Assembly: GCA_965234365.1 (NCBI GenBank)
Contig: OZ248345.1
Span: forward strand, 62,001 to 126,000
DNA from: Planktophila grossartii
GTDB lineage: Bacteria; Actinomycetota; Actinomycetes; Nanopelagicales; Nanopelagicaceae
Length of the DNA: 64,000 bases
Direction of reading: 5' to 3'
Below, in pieces: positions 32,027 through 40,667 of the stretch (positions are counted from its first letter, which is position 1; each line of letters begins with the position of its first letter). A program made the position numbers and the translations under genes. The notes below the pieces were generated by a model. The model had not been told where the DNA came from. It made no database searches and saw nothing but the letters and a program-made list of their open reading frames with translations.

Positions 32027-33649
32027 ATGGCAAAGATGATTGCCTTTAATGAAGAAGCCCGCCGCGGTCTAGAGCGCGGAATGAACGTACTCGCTGATGC
32101 AGTCAAGGTAACCCTTGGACCTCGCGGACGTAACGTCGTACTTGAAAAGAAGTGGGGCTCACCAACAATTACAAACGATGGCGTCTCCATCGCTAAGGAA
32201 ATTGAACTTGATGATCCTTGGGAGAAGATCGGCGCAGAGCTCGTTAAGGAAGTTGCTAAGAAGACAGATGATGTCGCAGGCGACGGAACAACGACAGCAA
32301 CAGTTCTTGCTCAGGCGCTTGTTCGCGAAGGTCTTCGCAACGTAGCTGCAGGATCAAACCCAATGGCACTTAAGCGCGGAATCGAGAAGGCAGTAGCTGC
32401 CATCGTGACCGAGCTCGGTGCAATGTCAAAGAGCGTTGATTCTAAGGAACAGATCGCAGCAACTGCATCAATCTCTGCAGCAGATGCAACTATCGGCGAG
32501 ATGATCGCTGAAGCGATGGATAAGGTCGGCAAGGAAGGCGTCATCACTGTTGAAGAGTCAAATACTTTTGGACTCGAACTCGAACTCACCGAAGGTATGC
32601 GCTTCGACAAGGGTTACGTTTCACCATATTTCGTAACAGATACAGATCGCATGGAAGCAGTCCTTGAAGATGCTTACATCTTGATCACCAGCAACAAGAT
32701 TGCAAATATCAAGGAGCTCGTACCTGTACTTGAGAAGGTCATGCAATCAGGTAAGCCACTTGCAATCCTCGCTGAAGATATTGAAGGCGAAGCACTTGCA
32801 ACCCTCGTTGTTAACAAGATCAAGGGAACATTTAAGTCAGCTGCTGTTAAGGCTCCTGGCTTTGGAGATCGTCGCAAGGCGATGCTTCAAGACATTGCAA
32901 TCCTTACAGGTGCAACTGTTATCTCTGACGAAGTTGGTCTCAAGCTAGAAACAGCTGGACTTGAACTTCTTGGTCGCGCTCGCAAGGTTGTTATCTCTAA
33001 GGATGAAACAACCATCATCGAAGGTCTCGGAGATGAAGCGCAGCTCAAGGGCCGCGTTACACAGATCCGTACCGAAATTGAAAACTCAGATTCAGATTAC
33101 GACAAGGAAAAGCTTCAAGAGCGCCTTGCAAAGCTCGCTGGTGGAGTTGCTGTCATCAAGGCAGGAGCTGCAACAGAAGTCGAACTCAAGGAGCGCAAGC
33201 ACCGCATCGAAGATGCTGTTCGTAACGCAAAGGCTGCAGTAGAAGAAGGAATCGTCGCCGGTGGTGGCGTTGCACTTCTTCAGGCAGCAACAGCAGCATT
33301 TAAGAAGCTCAAGCTTGAAGGCGATGAAGCAACTGGTGCAAAGATCGTAGAGCTTTCAATCGAAGCTCCACTTAAGCAGATTGCGGTTAACGCAGGTCTT
33401 GAAGGCGGAGTTATCGTTGAGAAGGTTCGTAACCTCGAAGCAGGTTTCGGACTGAACGCAGCAACTGGTGAATATGTAGACATGATCAAGGCTGGCATCA
33501 TCGATCCAGCTAAGGTCACACGTTCTGCACTTCAGAATGCAGCATCAATCGCAGCTCTCTTTATTACAACAGAGGCAGTGATTACAGATAAGCCAGAACC
33601 AAAGTCAGGTAACGCAATGCCACAAGGCGGCGGGGACATGGACTTCTAA
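32027..33649 (+). CDS. groL: Chaperonin GroEL (60 kDa)
   Basis: The 540-residue ring chaperonin folds proteins with ATP. It shows AVKVTLGPRGRNVVLEKKWG, VAGDGTTTATVLAQALV (ATPase Asp) and GGGVALLQAA. The C-terminus ends GNAMPQGGGDMDF, without the GGM repeat of proteobacterial GroEL. No groES is adjacent, so this is the separate groEL copy common in actinobacteria. The leader has TAGGAG about 10 nt before the ATG. Control by CIRCE is visible upstream and a strong terminator follows. Confidence 0.96.
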   Translation: MAKMIAFNEEARRGLERGMNVLADAVKVTLGPRGRNVVLEKKWGSPTITNDGVSIAKEIELDDPWEKIGAELVKEVAKKTDDVAGDGTTTATVLAQALVREGLRNVAAGSNPMALKRGIEKAVAAIVTELGAMSKSVDSKEQIAATASISAADATIGEMIAEAMDKVGKEGVITVEESNTFGLELELTEGMRFDKGYVSPYFVTDTDRMEAVLEDAYILITSNKIANIKELVPVLEKVMQSGKPLAILAEDIEGEALATLVVNKIKGTFKSAAVKAPGFGDRRKAMLQDIAILTGATVISDEVGLKLETAGLELLGRARKVVISKDETTIIEGLGDEAQLKGRVTQIRTEIENSDSDYDKEKLQERLAKLAGGVAVIKAGAATEVELKERKHRIEDAVRNAKAAVEEGIVAGGGVALLQAATAAFKKLKLEGDEATGAKIVELSIEAPLKQIAVNAGLEGGVIVEKVRNLEAGFGLNAATGEYVDMIKAGIIDPAKVTRSALQNAASIAALFITTEAVITDKPEPKSGNAMPQGGGDMDF

Positions 33650-33669
33650 GTTCACGCGTAATTAGTTAC

Positions 33670-33710
33670 AGAAGGCCCTCGAGATTAACGTCTCGGGGGC
33701 CTTCTGCTTT
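33670..33710 (+). terminator. Strong intrinsic terminator of groEL
   Basis: A 15-bp stem (33670-33684 with 33691-33705; arms AGAAGGCCC... and ...GGGCCTTCT, one G-U pair) with loop TTAACG is followed by GCTTT. The last T is also the first base of the next gene's -10 hexamer. Confidence 0.88.
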
Positions 33711-33715
33711 ACGAT
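33710..33715 (+). promoter_or_regulatory. -10 hexamer TACGAT for the DUF3027 gene
   Basis: TACGAT ends 6 nt before the ATG at 33722 and begins in the T-tract of the groEL terminator. Confidence 0.5.
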
Positions 33716-33721
33716 TAGTAC

Positions 33722-34384
33722 ATGAAGACATTTGATGCAGAACTCGTTGCACGCAACGCCGCCTTGGCTGAAGCGGAATTTGCAACACAGGTCGGCGACT
33801 TTGTCTCAGTTGAATTTGATGATGAAAATCGCGTAGCGACTTATTTGTTCGTTGCCGATATCGCCGGATACCGCGGATGGCGTTGGTGTGTCACCGTTGC
33901 AAAGGTTGATGAAGAAGCAGCGCCAACAATCTGTGATCTCGTTGTTATTCCTGGTCCTGATTCACTCATGGCACCAGATCACGTTCCTTATATGGATCGC
34001 ATCCTCCCTGAAGATATTCAGCCAGGTGTCATCGTTCCAAGCGTTCTTGAAGATACTCGTCTTGTTCCTGGTGTTAACGCACTTGTTCAAGATGAAGGAT
34101 TGGACGCAACAGAAGTATTTGATCTTGGTCTTATGCGTCCACGTGTACTTTCAATCGAAGGTCGCGATCAAGCAAGTAAGCGTTGGTACACAGGCGATCG
34201 CGGACCGAATACTCCGCTTGCACAAGGTGCACCAAAGCCATGTGCATCATGTGGTTTCTTCTTGCCGATTGCAGGTTCACTTCGATCATCATTCGGCGTC
34301 TGCGCCAATGCGATTGCACCAGATGATGCACGCGTAGTTTCAGTCGACCACGGCTGCGGCGCGCATAGCGAAGCCACCCTTTAA
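33722..34384 (+). CDS. DUF3027 protein
   Basis: The 220-residue protein is specific to actinobacteria. It has AGYRGWRWCVTVAKV and LVVIPGPDSLMAP in the first half. A C-terminal Cys cluster (KPCASCGFFLPIAGSLRSSFGVCANAIAPDD and HGCGAHSE) looks like a treble-clef or rubredoxin-like metal site with four or more Cys. Its neighbour is a cold-shock protein gene. No function is established; the Cys pattern suggests zinc or iron binding. Confidence 0.8.
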   Translation: MKTFDAELVARNAALAEAEFATQVGDFVSVEFDDENRVATYLFVADIAGYRGWRWCVTVAKVDEEAAPTICDLVVIPGPDSLMAPDHVPYMDRILPEDIQPGVIVPSVLEDTRLVPGVNALVQDEGLDATEVFDLGLMRPRVLSIEGRDQASKRWYTGDRGPNTPLAQGAPKPCASCGFFLPIAGSLRSSFGVCANAIAPDDARVVSVDHGCGAHSEATL

Positions 34385-34495
34385 GCGTAAAACCCAGTAG
34401 CAAGGCCTTCGCTAAGTGCGATAAATTAGCCCCCTGTCCGAATCCCCCCGGCTCGCATGACTAAACGAGTACCGCAAATTTAAGGAGTAAGTGCA

Positions 34496-34879
34496 ATGCC
34501 TACAGGAAAAGTTAAATGGTTTTCCCTTGAAAAAGGTTTTGGCTTCATTGCATCCGATGAAGGCGAAGATGTTTATCTCGCTTCATCTGCACTCCCTGAA
34601 GGCGTTGCAACAGTAAAGCCAGGCACCAAGCTTGAGTTCTCTGTAATTGATTCACGTAAGGGACCACAAGCAATGTCAGTGCATATCGTTGATGCACCGG
34701 TTTCACTTGCAGAAAATTCACGTGTTAATAACGATGATCTCGCTGCGATGATTGAAGACACCATTAAGATTCTTGATCGCGTTGGAAATGGTCTCCGTCA
34801 AGGACGCCATCCATCAGGTCCAGAAGCTGAACGTCTTGGCCGCGTACTTCGCGGGATCGCTTCTCAGCTCGAAGGATGA
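34496..34879 (+). CDS. Cold-shock-domain protein with C-terminal helical extension
   Basis: The 127-residue protein has a CSD in residues 1-66: GKVKWFSLEKGFGFIASDEG (RNP1-like KGFGFI) and DVYLASSAL (RNP2-like). A conserved actinobacterial extension of about 60 residues follows. It binds single-stranded nucleic acid. A ribosome-binding site AAGGAG precedes the ATG and a ~110-nt gap upstream could hold a long leader, as is common for cold-shock mRNAs. Its last 16 nt overlap the convergent acyltransferase gene. Confidence 0.88.
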   Translation: MPTGKVKWFSLEKGFGFIASDEGEDVYLASSALPEGVATVKPGTKLEFSVIDSRKGPQAMSVHIVDAPVSLAENSRVNNDDLAAMIEDTIKILDRVGNGLRQGRHPSGPEAERLGRVLRGIASQLEG

Positions 34880-36006
34880 TTTTTATGACTCATCCTTATT
34901 ATTGGATATTCGAAATACTTGTAGGACGGGACGCCTAACAAGAGTGAAAGCCCAATTGCGATAATAAAGATAACCAAGAAAGCAATAGGTTGAGTCAAAG
35001 CACTATTGGAGATCAGGAACCCTTTTCCAATTAGTTGTTGTAGCATTTCCAAAACCAAATGGTGAGCGAAGTAGATAAAATATGAGTATTTTCCGATTAT
35101 TTGAAAACATCTAGACAGTCGCTGCCCGTTAAGTATGCAAATTGAAAGAAAATATGAAAATAGTATAAATCCGATTGCCTCAATTTGACTCCCAAAGGGA
35201 CATGGAAGAAACAAAAAAGTAATTGCATAAAGAAGTAAGGATTTGTGACTAAGATTAAAATACTCAAAAAGTGTTTCGGTGAATGCGCCAGGCTGATCCC
35301 GCTTGTGTCTAATTTGCAGGTAAGCGAGAAAACCGACTAAAAAGAACCCTAGGGTTGAGTACAGACCAAGTCTTACCCAGGCGTCAAGTACATTTAGAAA
35401 AAATCCTGGGAAACTAACATAAAGTGGACGTGTGTAAACAAAACCGATTGTTGCCAGATTCGCAATGATAAGGAATCTGAAGATATTCCGAAATTTTGGA
35501 GTCCTCGCCACGGGAAATAGCAAGTAATGCATAACCTCCGCCTGGATTGACCATGAGCCTGGAATTACTCCATTCCACAAAATTGGTGAGATAAACCCGG
35601 TGAAAGTGAGCGTCGTGAATAAAACTATGAAAAGGTTAAAATCCTTAAGTGACTCATTAAATCCGCCGTTACCGAAAAAAGCACTTCTTGCCATCCCGAT
35701 AACTAGGAAAGCTATCCAGAGTGGCAGGATTCGGGCAGCTCTTCTGCGTAAATAAGATTTTGGGAGTGAAGTGGTTTGAAGTCCGTATATTGAAAAAAGA
35801 AGAAACCCTGATATGCAAAAGAAAAGTTCCACTCCATATTTGCCAAGACTGAGTGTGTAGGTGAGTCTTTCCGAGAGTTTCCCTGATATCAACTCATTTG
35901 TTACTTGAACAGAATGGACCGCCACAACTCCTAAAATTGCTAACCCTCTGAGGATGTCAACCTGGAGGTTTCGATTCGCGTGGCCACTTCCATTTTTTGG
36001 TGTCAT
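34864..36006 (-). CDS. Acyltransferase 3 family membrane protein
   Basis: The 380-residue protein of the OafA/YrhL type has about ten membrane segments. It begins with VDILRGLAILGVVAVHSVQV (catalytic His in the AVHS position), then GVELFFCISGFLLF and RRRAARILPLWIAF. Such enzymes O-acetylate surface polysaccharides or lipids. The gene is visibly more AT-rich than its neighbours and overlaps the end of the csp gene by 16 nt on the opposite strand. Both features suggest later acquisition. TACCCT ends 6 nt before the start codon on the minus strand. Confidence 0.8.
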   Translation of the reverse strand: MTPKNGSGHANRNLQVDILRGLAILGVVAVHSVQVTNELISGKLSERLTYTLSLGKYGVELFFCISGFLLFSIYGLQTTSLPKSYLRRRAARILPLWIAFLVIGMARSAFFGNGGFNESLKDFNLFIVLFTTLTFTGFISPILWNGVIPGSWSIQAEVMHYLLFPVARTPKFRNIFRFLIIANLATIGFVYTRPLYVSFPGFFLNVLDAWVRLGLYSTLGFFLVGFLAYLQIRHKRDQPGAFTETLFEYFNLSHKSLLLYAITFLFLPCPFGSQIEAIGFILFSYFLSICILNGQRLSRCFQIIGKYSYFIYFAHHLVLEMLQQLIGKGFLISNSALTQPIAFLVIFIIAIGLSLLLGVPSYKYFEYPIIRMSHKNHPSS

Positions 36007-36012
36007 TGAACT

Positions 36013-36018
36013 AGGGTA
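36013..36018 (-). promoter_or_regulatory. -10 hexamer TACCCT for the acyltransferase gene
   Basis: On the minus strand TACCCT ends 6 nt before the ATG at 36006, so even this probably acquired gene has the leaderless layout. Confidence 0.45.
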
Positions 36019-36048
36019 TAACGAGCACCTCCGTAATGGTGTGCTTGC

Positions 36049-36252
36049 TTAAATACCAGTACGGCGTGAACGTCGTACTGAGTAACGAATACCGATCGCA
36101 CCTAAAACTGCGCCGACTACGCATGTCCAAATAATCTTGGATTCAGCTCCGGCTGCAATCGCAACGACGCCTGCCGCAAGCCAGCAGATAGAGCCGATAG
36201 CGATTAGAGTTACAACAGCTTTGATATTGGAGCCTTGGTTGTTCGATGACAT
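36049..36252 (-). CDS. DUF2530 small membrane protein
   Basis: The 67-residue protein begins MSSNNQGSNIKAVVTLIAIG. It has two membrane helices (about residues 10-31 and 35-54) and a basic tail RYSVRRSRRTGI, matching the actinobacterial DUF2530 family. The reading frame extends to 36384 but the upstream part lies inside the divergent MFS gene. TACTCT ends 6 nt before this ATG. Function unknown. Confidence 0.7.
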   Translation of the reverse strand: MSSNNQGSNIKAVVTLIAIGSICWLAAGVVAIAAGAESKIIWTCVVGAVLGAIGIRYSVRRSRRTGI

Positions 36253-36264
36253 AAGAGAAGAGTA
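36252..36264. promoter_or_regulatory. 12-bp divergent gap with -10 elements (DUF2530 / MFS)
   Basis: Minus-strand TACTCT (36264-36259) ends 6 nt before the DUF2530 ATG at 36252 and abuts the MFS ATG at 36265. A plus-strand TAAGAG (36252-36257) ends 7 nt before the MFS ATG. Only 12 bp separate the two start codons. Confidence 0.45.
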
Positions 36265-37521
36265 ATGCGAATTAAGGTTGATGATAACGGAAACTGGCGC
36301 TCGTTTCGCCATCGTAATTTCCGCATCCTCTATCCAGCCAACGCGATGTCCAATATCGGCACATGGGCGCAGCGCGTTGCACAAGATTGGTTAGTTCTCG
36401 AACTCACAGATAACAACGGTTTCTATCTTGGTCTGGTCACTGCAATTCAATTCGCACCCGTGCTGCTCTTTAGCTTGCAAGGTGGCGCAATGGCAGATCG
36501 CATCGATAAGCGAAAGCTATTGATCTGGACAAATATCGTCGCAGCGATTGCATGTTATGCACTTGGAATTCTCGTTGTCACACACGTTATTCAGCTTTGG
36601 CATGTATTTCTCTGCGCTGCAGTATTGGGAATCTCATCAGCGCTCGATGCACCGATTCGCCAGAGCTTTACCGCTGAAATCGTGGGGCACTCTGACGTTG
36701 CCAATGCGGTCAGCCTCAACTCAGCCAATTTCAATGCTGGGCGCTTGGTTGGTCCAGCACTCTCTGGATTCCTCATTGCACGCTTTAGTACTGGGCCGTC
36801 ATTTCTGATTAATGCGACTACCTACCTCTTTGTCATTTTGGCGTTGCTCTTTATGCGTCCTTCAGATTTCTTTATTCAGAAGAAGGAAGAGACTCTCGGA
36901 ACTATCCGCGAAGGTCTGCGTTATGCAAAGGCTCGCCCTGATTTATATGTAGTTATGGCGCTCGTTTTCTTTGCCGCCACCTTCGGACTTAACTTTCAAA
37001 TCTTTAATGCGCTTATGGCAACGAAGGAATTTGGCAAGGGACCTGCTTCATATGGCTTGCTTGGAACATTTATTGCAGTGGGTTCTTTATCGGGTGCACT
37101 CATTAGCGCACGTCTTGAGCGCTTTAGAAATGCAAAGTTGGTTATTAAGTTAGGAGTCTGGTTCTCCATAGTTGTCATCGTTCTATCGGTGATGCCGACA
37201 TACACCTGGTACTCATTCTGGCTACCTATCTGTGGAATTTCAGCGCTCACGATGCTGATTAGCGCTAATTCATATGTTCAGGTAAATAGCGATCCTGCCG
37301 TTCGTGGTCGCGTTATGGGGATTTATCTTCTTGTCTTTATGGGCGGAACACCGCTTGGTTCTCTGTTGATTGGCTATCTCACGGAAGCAATTGGAACCCG
37401 CGAAACAATCGCAATCTGCGGGGGATTCTCGTTATTGATGTGTGTGCTTATCTGGGTCTTCTTTAACGAAAAAGTGGAACGACCAGATGATCTACGTGTC
37501 TCTAGCGTCCTAAAAGGATAA
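36265..37521 (+). CDS. MFS transporter (EntS/TetV-like group)
   Basis: The 418-residue, 12-helix transporter has the N-terminal FRILYPANAMSNIGTWAQRVAQDWLV and motif A region GGAMADRIDKRKLL, then SLNSANFNAGRLVGPALSGFL. This branch includes exporters of siderophores, drugs and metabolites. Its direction and substrate are unknown. The start is 12 bp from DUF2530. Confidence 0.8.
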   Translation: MRIKVDDNGNWRSFRHRNFRILYPANAMSNIGTWAQRVAQDWLVLELTDNNGFYLGLVTAIQFAPVLLFSLQGGAMADRIDKRKLLIWTNIVAAIACYALGILVVTHVIQLWHVFLCAAVLGISSALDAPIRQSFTAEIVGHSDVANAVSLNSANFNAGRLVGPALSGFLIARFSTGPSFLINATTYLFVILALLFMRPSDFFIQKKEETLGTIREGLRYAKARPDLYVVMALVFFAATFGLNFQIFNALMATKEFGKGPASYGLLGTFIAVGSLSGALISARLERFRNAKLVIKLGVWFSIVVIVLSVMPTYTWYSFWLPICGISALTMLISANSYVQVNSDPAVRGRVMGIYLLVFMGGTPLGSLLIGYLTEAIGTRETIAICGGFSLLMCVLIWVFFNEKVERPDDLRVSSVLKG

Positions 37522-37525
37522 TCAA

Positions 37526-37553
37526 CACAAGCCCGATAAGTGTGAGGGCTGTG
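37526..37553. terminator. Hairpin between convergent MFS genes
   Basis: CACAAGCCC can pair with GGGCTGTG (8 bp with one bulged A) in the convergent gap, and may stop transcripts from both sides. There is no long T-tract. Confidence 0.4.
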
Positions 37554-37568
37554 ATTAATCTGCGGCTC

Positions 37569-38735
37569 TTAAAGCTCAATCTCTTCCTCCACATGTGAAG
37601 GTACAAACTGCACTGTCAGATAAGCGATAAGAATCAGTACTGGAACCATGATGTAAGCGCGTGAAATACCGAAGGCATCGCCCAATACTCCGAGCAAGAA
37701 TGGTGCGCCTCCGATTGCAAGGCCTGCACCGAGTGAGGCCTTACCGATAGCTAAATCAGGGCGGTGATCACTTAAGCCGATCATGCGCAATGAACCGAGT
37801 GCGAATTGGCTTGAGATTCCAAGGCCAGCTGCAAGAAGTGCGATAAAGCTGAGCAAGAGATTATGTGAGAACCAGAGAACTGCGAAACCAATAAATTGCA
37901 CACCAATAATGATGATGAGTTGTTGATCAGGGTGCCAACGCTTCAAGATGCGTCCCCAGAACCAACGACCGAGTCCCATACCTGTGCCGAGCGCTGCAAT
38001 AACAAGAGTCGAAATAGCAGGTGAGGCATCGGTGCGATCGATGACAAGCGCTGCTGCCCAGAATGAAGTTGCGAATTCGCTGGAGATCATGGCAACGAAA
38101 CCAATCCATGAGATCCAGAACTTCAATGAGAGCTTTCCAGATTGAGGACCATGTTCACTTGGTACATGCTCTTCTGGACTCTTATCGCGCAGGACAAAGT
38201 AGAGAAAAGCGGCGAGAGGGAGAGCGAGTAACAAACCGAAGCGCCATAAATCGCGATAAGCATTTGCAATACTTCCGACAATCAAAGTTCCCGTGACATA
38301 CCCAGCCGATGCAATTGCATTGGCCTGCATGATTGCAACCGATGCAATGCGCTTGTTATAGTGAGCGTTCAGTGATGTCACAAAGTTATTGATGACCGTT
38401 GAAATTCCGATGCCAGTAATAAGTGCTGCGGCGATTGTTACTGGAACTGCAGTTGATGAAACAAAGGTAATCAGACCAATAGAGAAGACCCCAATTCCAA
38501 TCCACCCTGTCTGTCCGCGACCGAAGCGATGAACGAGATGAGGATTGGCAAAACCTGCGATGATTGAAGCAAGGCCAAGAGCTGTTCCATGAAGGCCGGC
38601 AATTGTCAGTGATGTGCCCTGATCTGCGCGCAGCAATGGCTGCGAAGGACCGAAGCCACCTAAGAAGATATTTACAACAACAGTCTGTAAAGCGATTGTC
38701 CAGAAGTACCTATCGCGTTTGATGAGGTGCGGCAT
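37569..38735 (-). CDS. MFS transporter
   Basis: The 388-residue, 12-helix transporter starts MPHLIKRDRYFWTIALQTVV. It shows a motif A-like loop HRFGRGQTGWIGI between helices 2 and 3 and GLGRWFWGRILKRWHP at helices 8-9. It overlaps serC by 1 nt, so it is expressed with it. That may mean it handles an amino acid or related metabolite, but this is a guess. Confidence 0.75.
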   Translation of the reverse strand: MPHLIKRDRYFWTIALQTVVVNIFLGGFGPSQPLLRADQGTSLTIAGLHGTALGLASIIAGFANPHLVHRFGRGQTGWIGIGVFSIGLITFVSSTAVPVTIAAALITGIGISTVINNFVTSLNAHYNKRIASVAIMQANAIASAGYVTGTLIVGSIANAYRDLWRFGLLLALPLAAFLYFVLRDKSPEEHVPSEHGPQSGKLSLKFWISWIGFVAMISSEFATSFWAAALVIDRTDASPAISTLVIAALGTGMGLGRWFWGRILKRWHPDQQLIIIIGVQFIGFAVLWFSHNLLLSFIALLAAGLGISSQFALGSLRMIGLSDHRPDLAIGKASLGAGLAIGGAPFLLGVLGDAFGISRAYIMVPVLILIAYLTVQFVPSHVEEEIEL

Positions 38736-39856
38736 TAGAGATTTGAAACGACGAAGTCGATAGATGCAGTCAAAGCATCGATATCAGCTGGGTCGATTGC
38801 AGGGAACATGCCGATGCGAAGCTGGTTCTTACCGAGCTTGCGGTATGGCTCTGTATCCACAATTCCATTTGCACGAAGCGCTGCTGCAACCTTAGTTGCA
38901 TCAATTGCATCGTCGAAGTTAATTGTTCCGACAACCTTTGAACGCTGTGCAGGATCAACTACGAATGGTGTTGTGTAGCTGGTCTTCTCAGCCCATCCGT
39001 AAAGGCGTGATGCTGAATCTGCGCTACGGCCTGCTGCGAACTTAAGTCCACCGTTAGCGTTCATCCACTTGATCTGCTCATCGAGCAACATCAAAGTGAC
39101 AAGCGCTGGTGTGTTGTACGTCTGATCGAGGCGTGAATTTTCGATTGCTGTTCCGAGATCGAAGAATGCTGGGATCCAGCGGCCTGATGCCTTGATCTTC
39201 TCGGCGCGTGCAATTGCAGCAGGGCTCATAAGAGCAAGCCACAATCCACCATCGGAAGCGAATGACTTCTGTGGGGCGAAGTAATAGGTATCAAATTCTT
39301 TTGCATCTACTTCAAGTCCGCCTGCTGCTGATGTTGCATCAACGAGAACGAGTGCGCCATCTGTTCCTGCTGGGCGCTTGATTGGCATTGCAACGCCAGT
39401 TGAAGTTTCGTTATGTGTGAGTGCATAGACATCGATACCCGCTTCAGCAACAGCTGTTGGGTGTGTGCCTGGCTCTGACTTAATAACTGTTGGCTCGCCA
39501 AGGAATGGTGCTTCCTTTGCAGCTGATGCGAACTTTGATGAGAATTCGCCGAAAACTAAGTGCTGTGAACGATCTTCAATGAGACCGAATGTTGCGATAT
39601 CCCAGAAGGCTGTTGATCCACCGTTGCCAAGAATTACTTCATAACCTTCAGGCAATGAGAAGAGTGAGTTAAGACCCTCGCGAACGCTCTTGACGACGTT
39701 CTTCACTGGCTTCTGTCGGTGTGATGTTCCAAGAATGTAATTGCTTCCAGGCGCAGTTAACGCCGCAAGTGATTCGGGGCGAATCTTTGATGGACCACAA
39801 CCAAAACGACCATCTTTTGGCTTGAGATTATCTGGAATCTGAATGTTTGCGCTCAT
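38735..39856 (-). CDS. serC: Phosphoserine aminotransferase
   Basis: The 373-residue PLP enzyme converts 3-phosphohydroxypyruvate to phosphoserine. Features are KDGRFGCGPSKIRPESL, LGTSHRQKPVKNVV (substrate His/Arg), LVDATSAAGGLEVD and YYFAPQKSFASDGGLW with the PLP Lys. It is the actinobacterial long type. It shares an operon with an MFS gene and stands next to pdxH, which makes its cofactor. The minus-strand -10 TAGTCT contains the pdxH stop codon. Confidence 0.92.
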   Translation of the reverse strand: MSANIQIPDNLKPKDGRFGCGPSKIRPESLAALTAPGSNYILGTSHRQKPVKNVVKSVREGLNSLFSLPEGYEVILGNGGSTAFWDIATFGLIEDRSQHLVFGEFSSKFASAAKEAPFLGEPTVIKSEPGTHPTAVAEAGIDVYALTHNETSTGVAMPIKRPAGTDGALVLVDATSAAGGLEVDAKEFDTYYFAPQKSFASDGGLWLALMSPAAIARAEKIKASGRWIPAFFDLGTAIENSRLDQTYNTPALVTLMLLDEQIKWMNANGGLKFAAGRSADSASRLYGWAEKTSYTTPFVVDPAQRSKVVGTINFDDAIDATKVAAALRANGIVDTEPYRKLGKNQLRIGMFPAIDPADIDALTASIDFVVSNL

Positions 39857-39862
39857 GGGGCA

Positions 39863-39868
39863 AGACTA
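39863..39868 (-). promoter_or_regulatory. -10 hexamer TAGTCT for serC
   Basis: TAGTCT ends 6 nt before the ATG at 39856; its first three bases are the stop codon of pdxH. Confidence 0.5.
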
Positions 39869-40549
39869 CGGGTAGTACCTATGTACTTCCCAATCGGAAT
39901 TGATGTTAGACCGCTCATAGCGCAAGCGATCATGCAGGCGTGAGTATCGACCCTGCCAGAATTCAATATTGACCGGCGTCACACGATATCCGCCCCACTG
40001 CGGTGGGCAAGGAACCGTTGTTCCTTCGGGCCACTTCTCTGCTGCGCCTTTGAAACGTTGTTCAAGTTCTTCGCGAGATGCAAGGGGAGCAGATTGAGCA
40101 GATGCCCAAGCACCAATCTGTGATGACCATGGACGTGTTGCAAAGTAATCTTCAGATTCTTCACGCGAAATCTTTTCTGCAAATCCGCTAATCGAAATTT
40201 GACGCTCCATCGCATACCAAGGAAAGAGCAGAGTGACTTGCGAATTTAATTCAATTGCCTGACCCTTGCGAGACCCGTAATTGGTAAAGAATGTAAATCC
40301 ACCTTGCGAAACATCTTTCAATAAAACTGTGCGCGTTGTAATTGCGTCGGCGCCACTTTCATCGGTGCCAAGTGTTGAGAGAACCATCGCATTCGCTTCG
40401 ACGATAAATTCGTTGGCGGCAGCCTCTGTCAGCCAAGAATGTAAGGCAGCAAAGGGATCGTCGGGCAGAGATTCGAGGCCGACCTCGCCATAAGAGCGGC
40501 GCATTGCGCGGATGGCATCGCGCTGAAGTTGTGGCTCGTTTTCGCTCAT
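39866..40549 (-). CDS. pdxH: Pyridoxamine 5'-phosphate oxidase
   Basis: The 227-residue protein is taken from MSENEPQLQRDAIRAMRRSYG. It oxidises pyridoxine/pyridoxamine phosphate to PLP using FMN. It shows RTVLLKDVSQGGFTFFTNYGSRKG (FMN binding), LLFPWYAMERQISISGFAEK and the C-terminal PPQWGGYRVTPVNIEFWQGR and HDRLRYER. The frame extends to 40609, but the inner ATG gives the family N-terminus. It is 10 nt upstream of serC. Confidence 0.92.
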   Translation of the reverse strand: MSENEPQLQRDAIRAMRRSYGEVGLESLPDDPFAALHSWLTEAAANEFIVEANAMVLSTLGTDESGADAITTRTVLLKDVSQGGFTFFTNYGSRKGQAIELNSQVTLLFPWYAMERQISISGFAEKISREESEDYFATRPWSSQIGAWASAQSAPLASREELEQRFKGAAEKWPEGTTVPCPPQWGGYRVTPVNIEFWQGRYSRLHDRLRYERSNINSDWEVHRYYP

Positions 40550-40586
40550 GGATGTATCGAACCTCACTTTCGTTATGAGTGCACGC

Positions 40587-40635
40587 CCACCTGTTCTGGT
40601 GGCTAGCACCCCTGCGGGAGGGGCAGAATTGCCCC
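40587..40635 (+). promoter_or_regulatory. Leader with three hairpins, two mutually exclusive, before citrate synthase
   Basis: CCACC/GGTGG (40587-40602, 6-nt loop) is followed by CCCCT/AGGGG (40609-40623, 5-nt loop) and GGGGCA/TGCCCC (40620-40635, 4-nt loop). The last two share GGGG, so only one can form. This is the layout of a switch or attenuator, but there is no clear T-tract and no known riboswitch class is recognised. Confidence 0.4.
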
Positions 40636-40667
40636 AGGATTACAGAACCTTTTAAGAGGAGAACACC

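Noticed and set aside
33852..34337. 161-codon ORF overlapping DUF3027
   Set aside because: Frame-shifted shadow of DUF3027 with no domain.
36253..36384. 44-residue extension of DUF2530
   Set aside because: It would read antisense through the MFS gene; family members start at MSSNN-like positions before the first helix.
40550..40609. 20-residue extension of PdxH
   Set aside because: Not conserved in the family and it would use the intergenic region shared with the citrate synthase leader.
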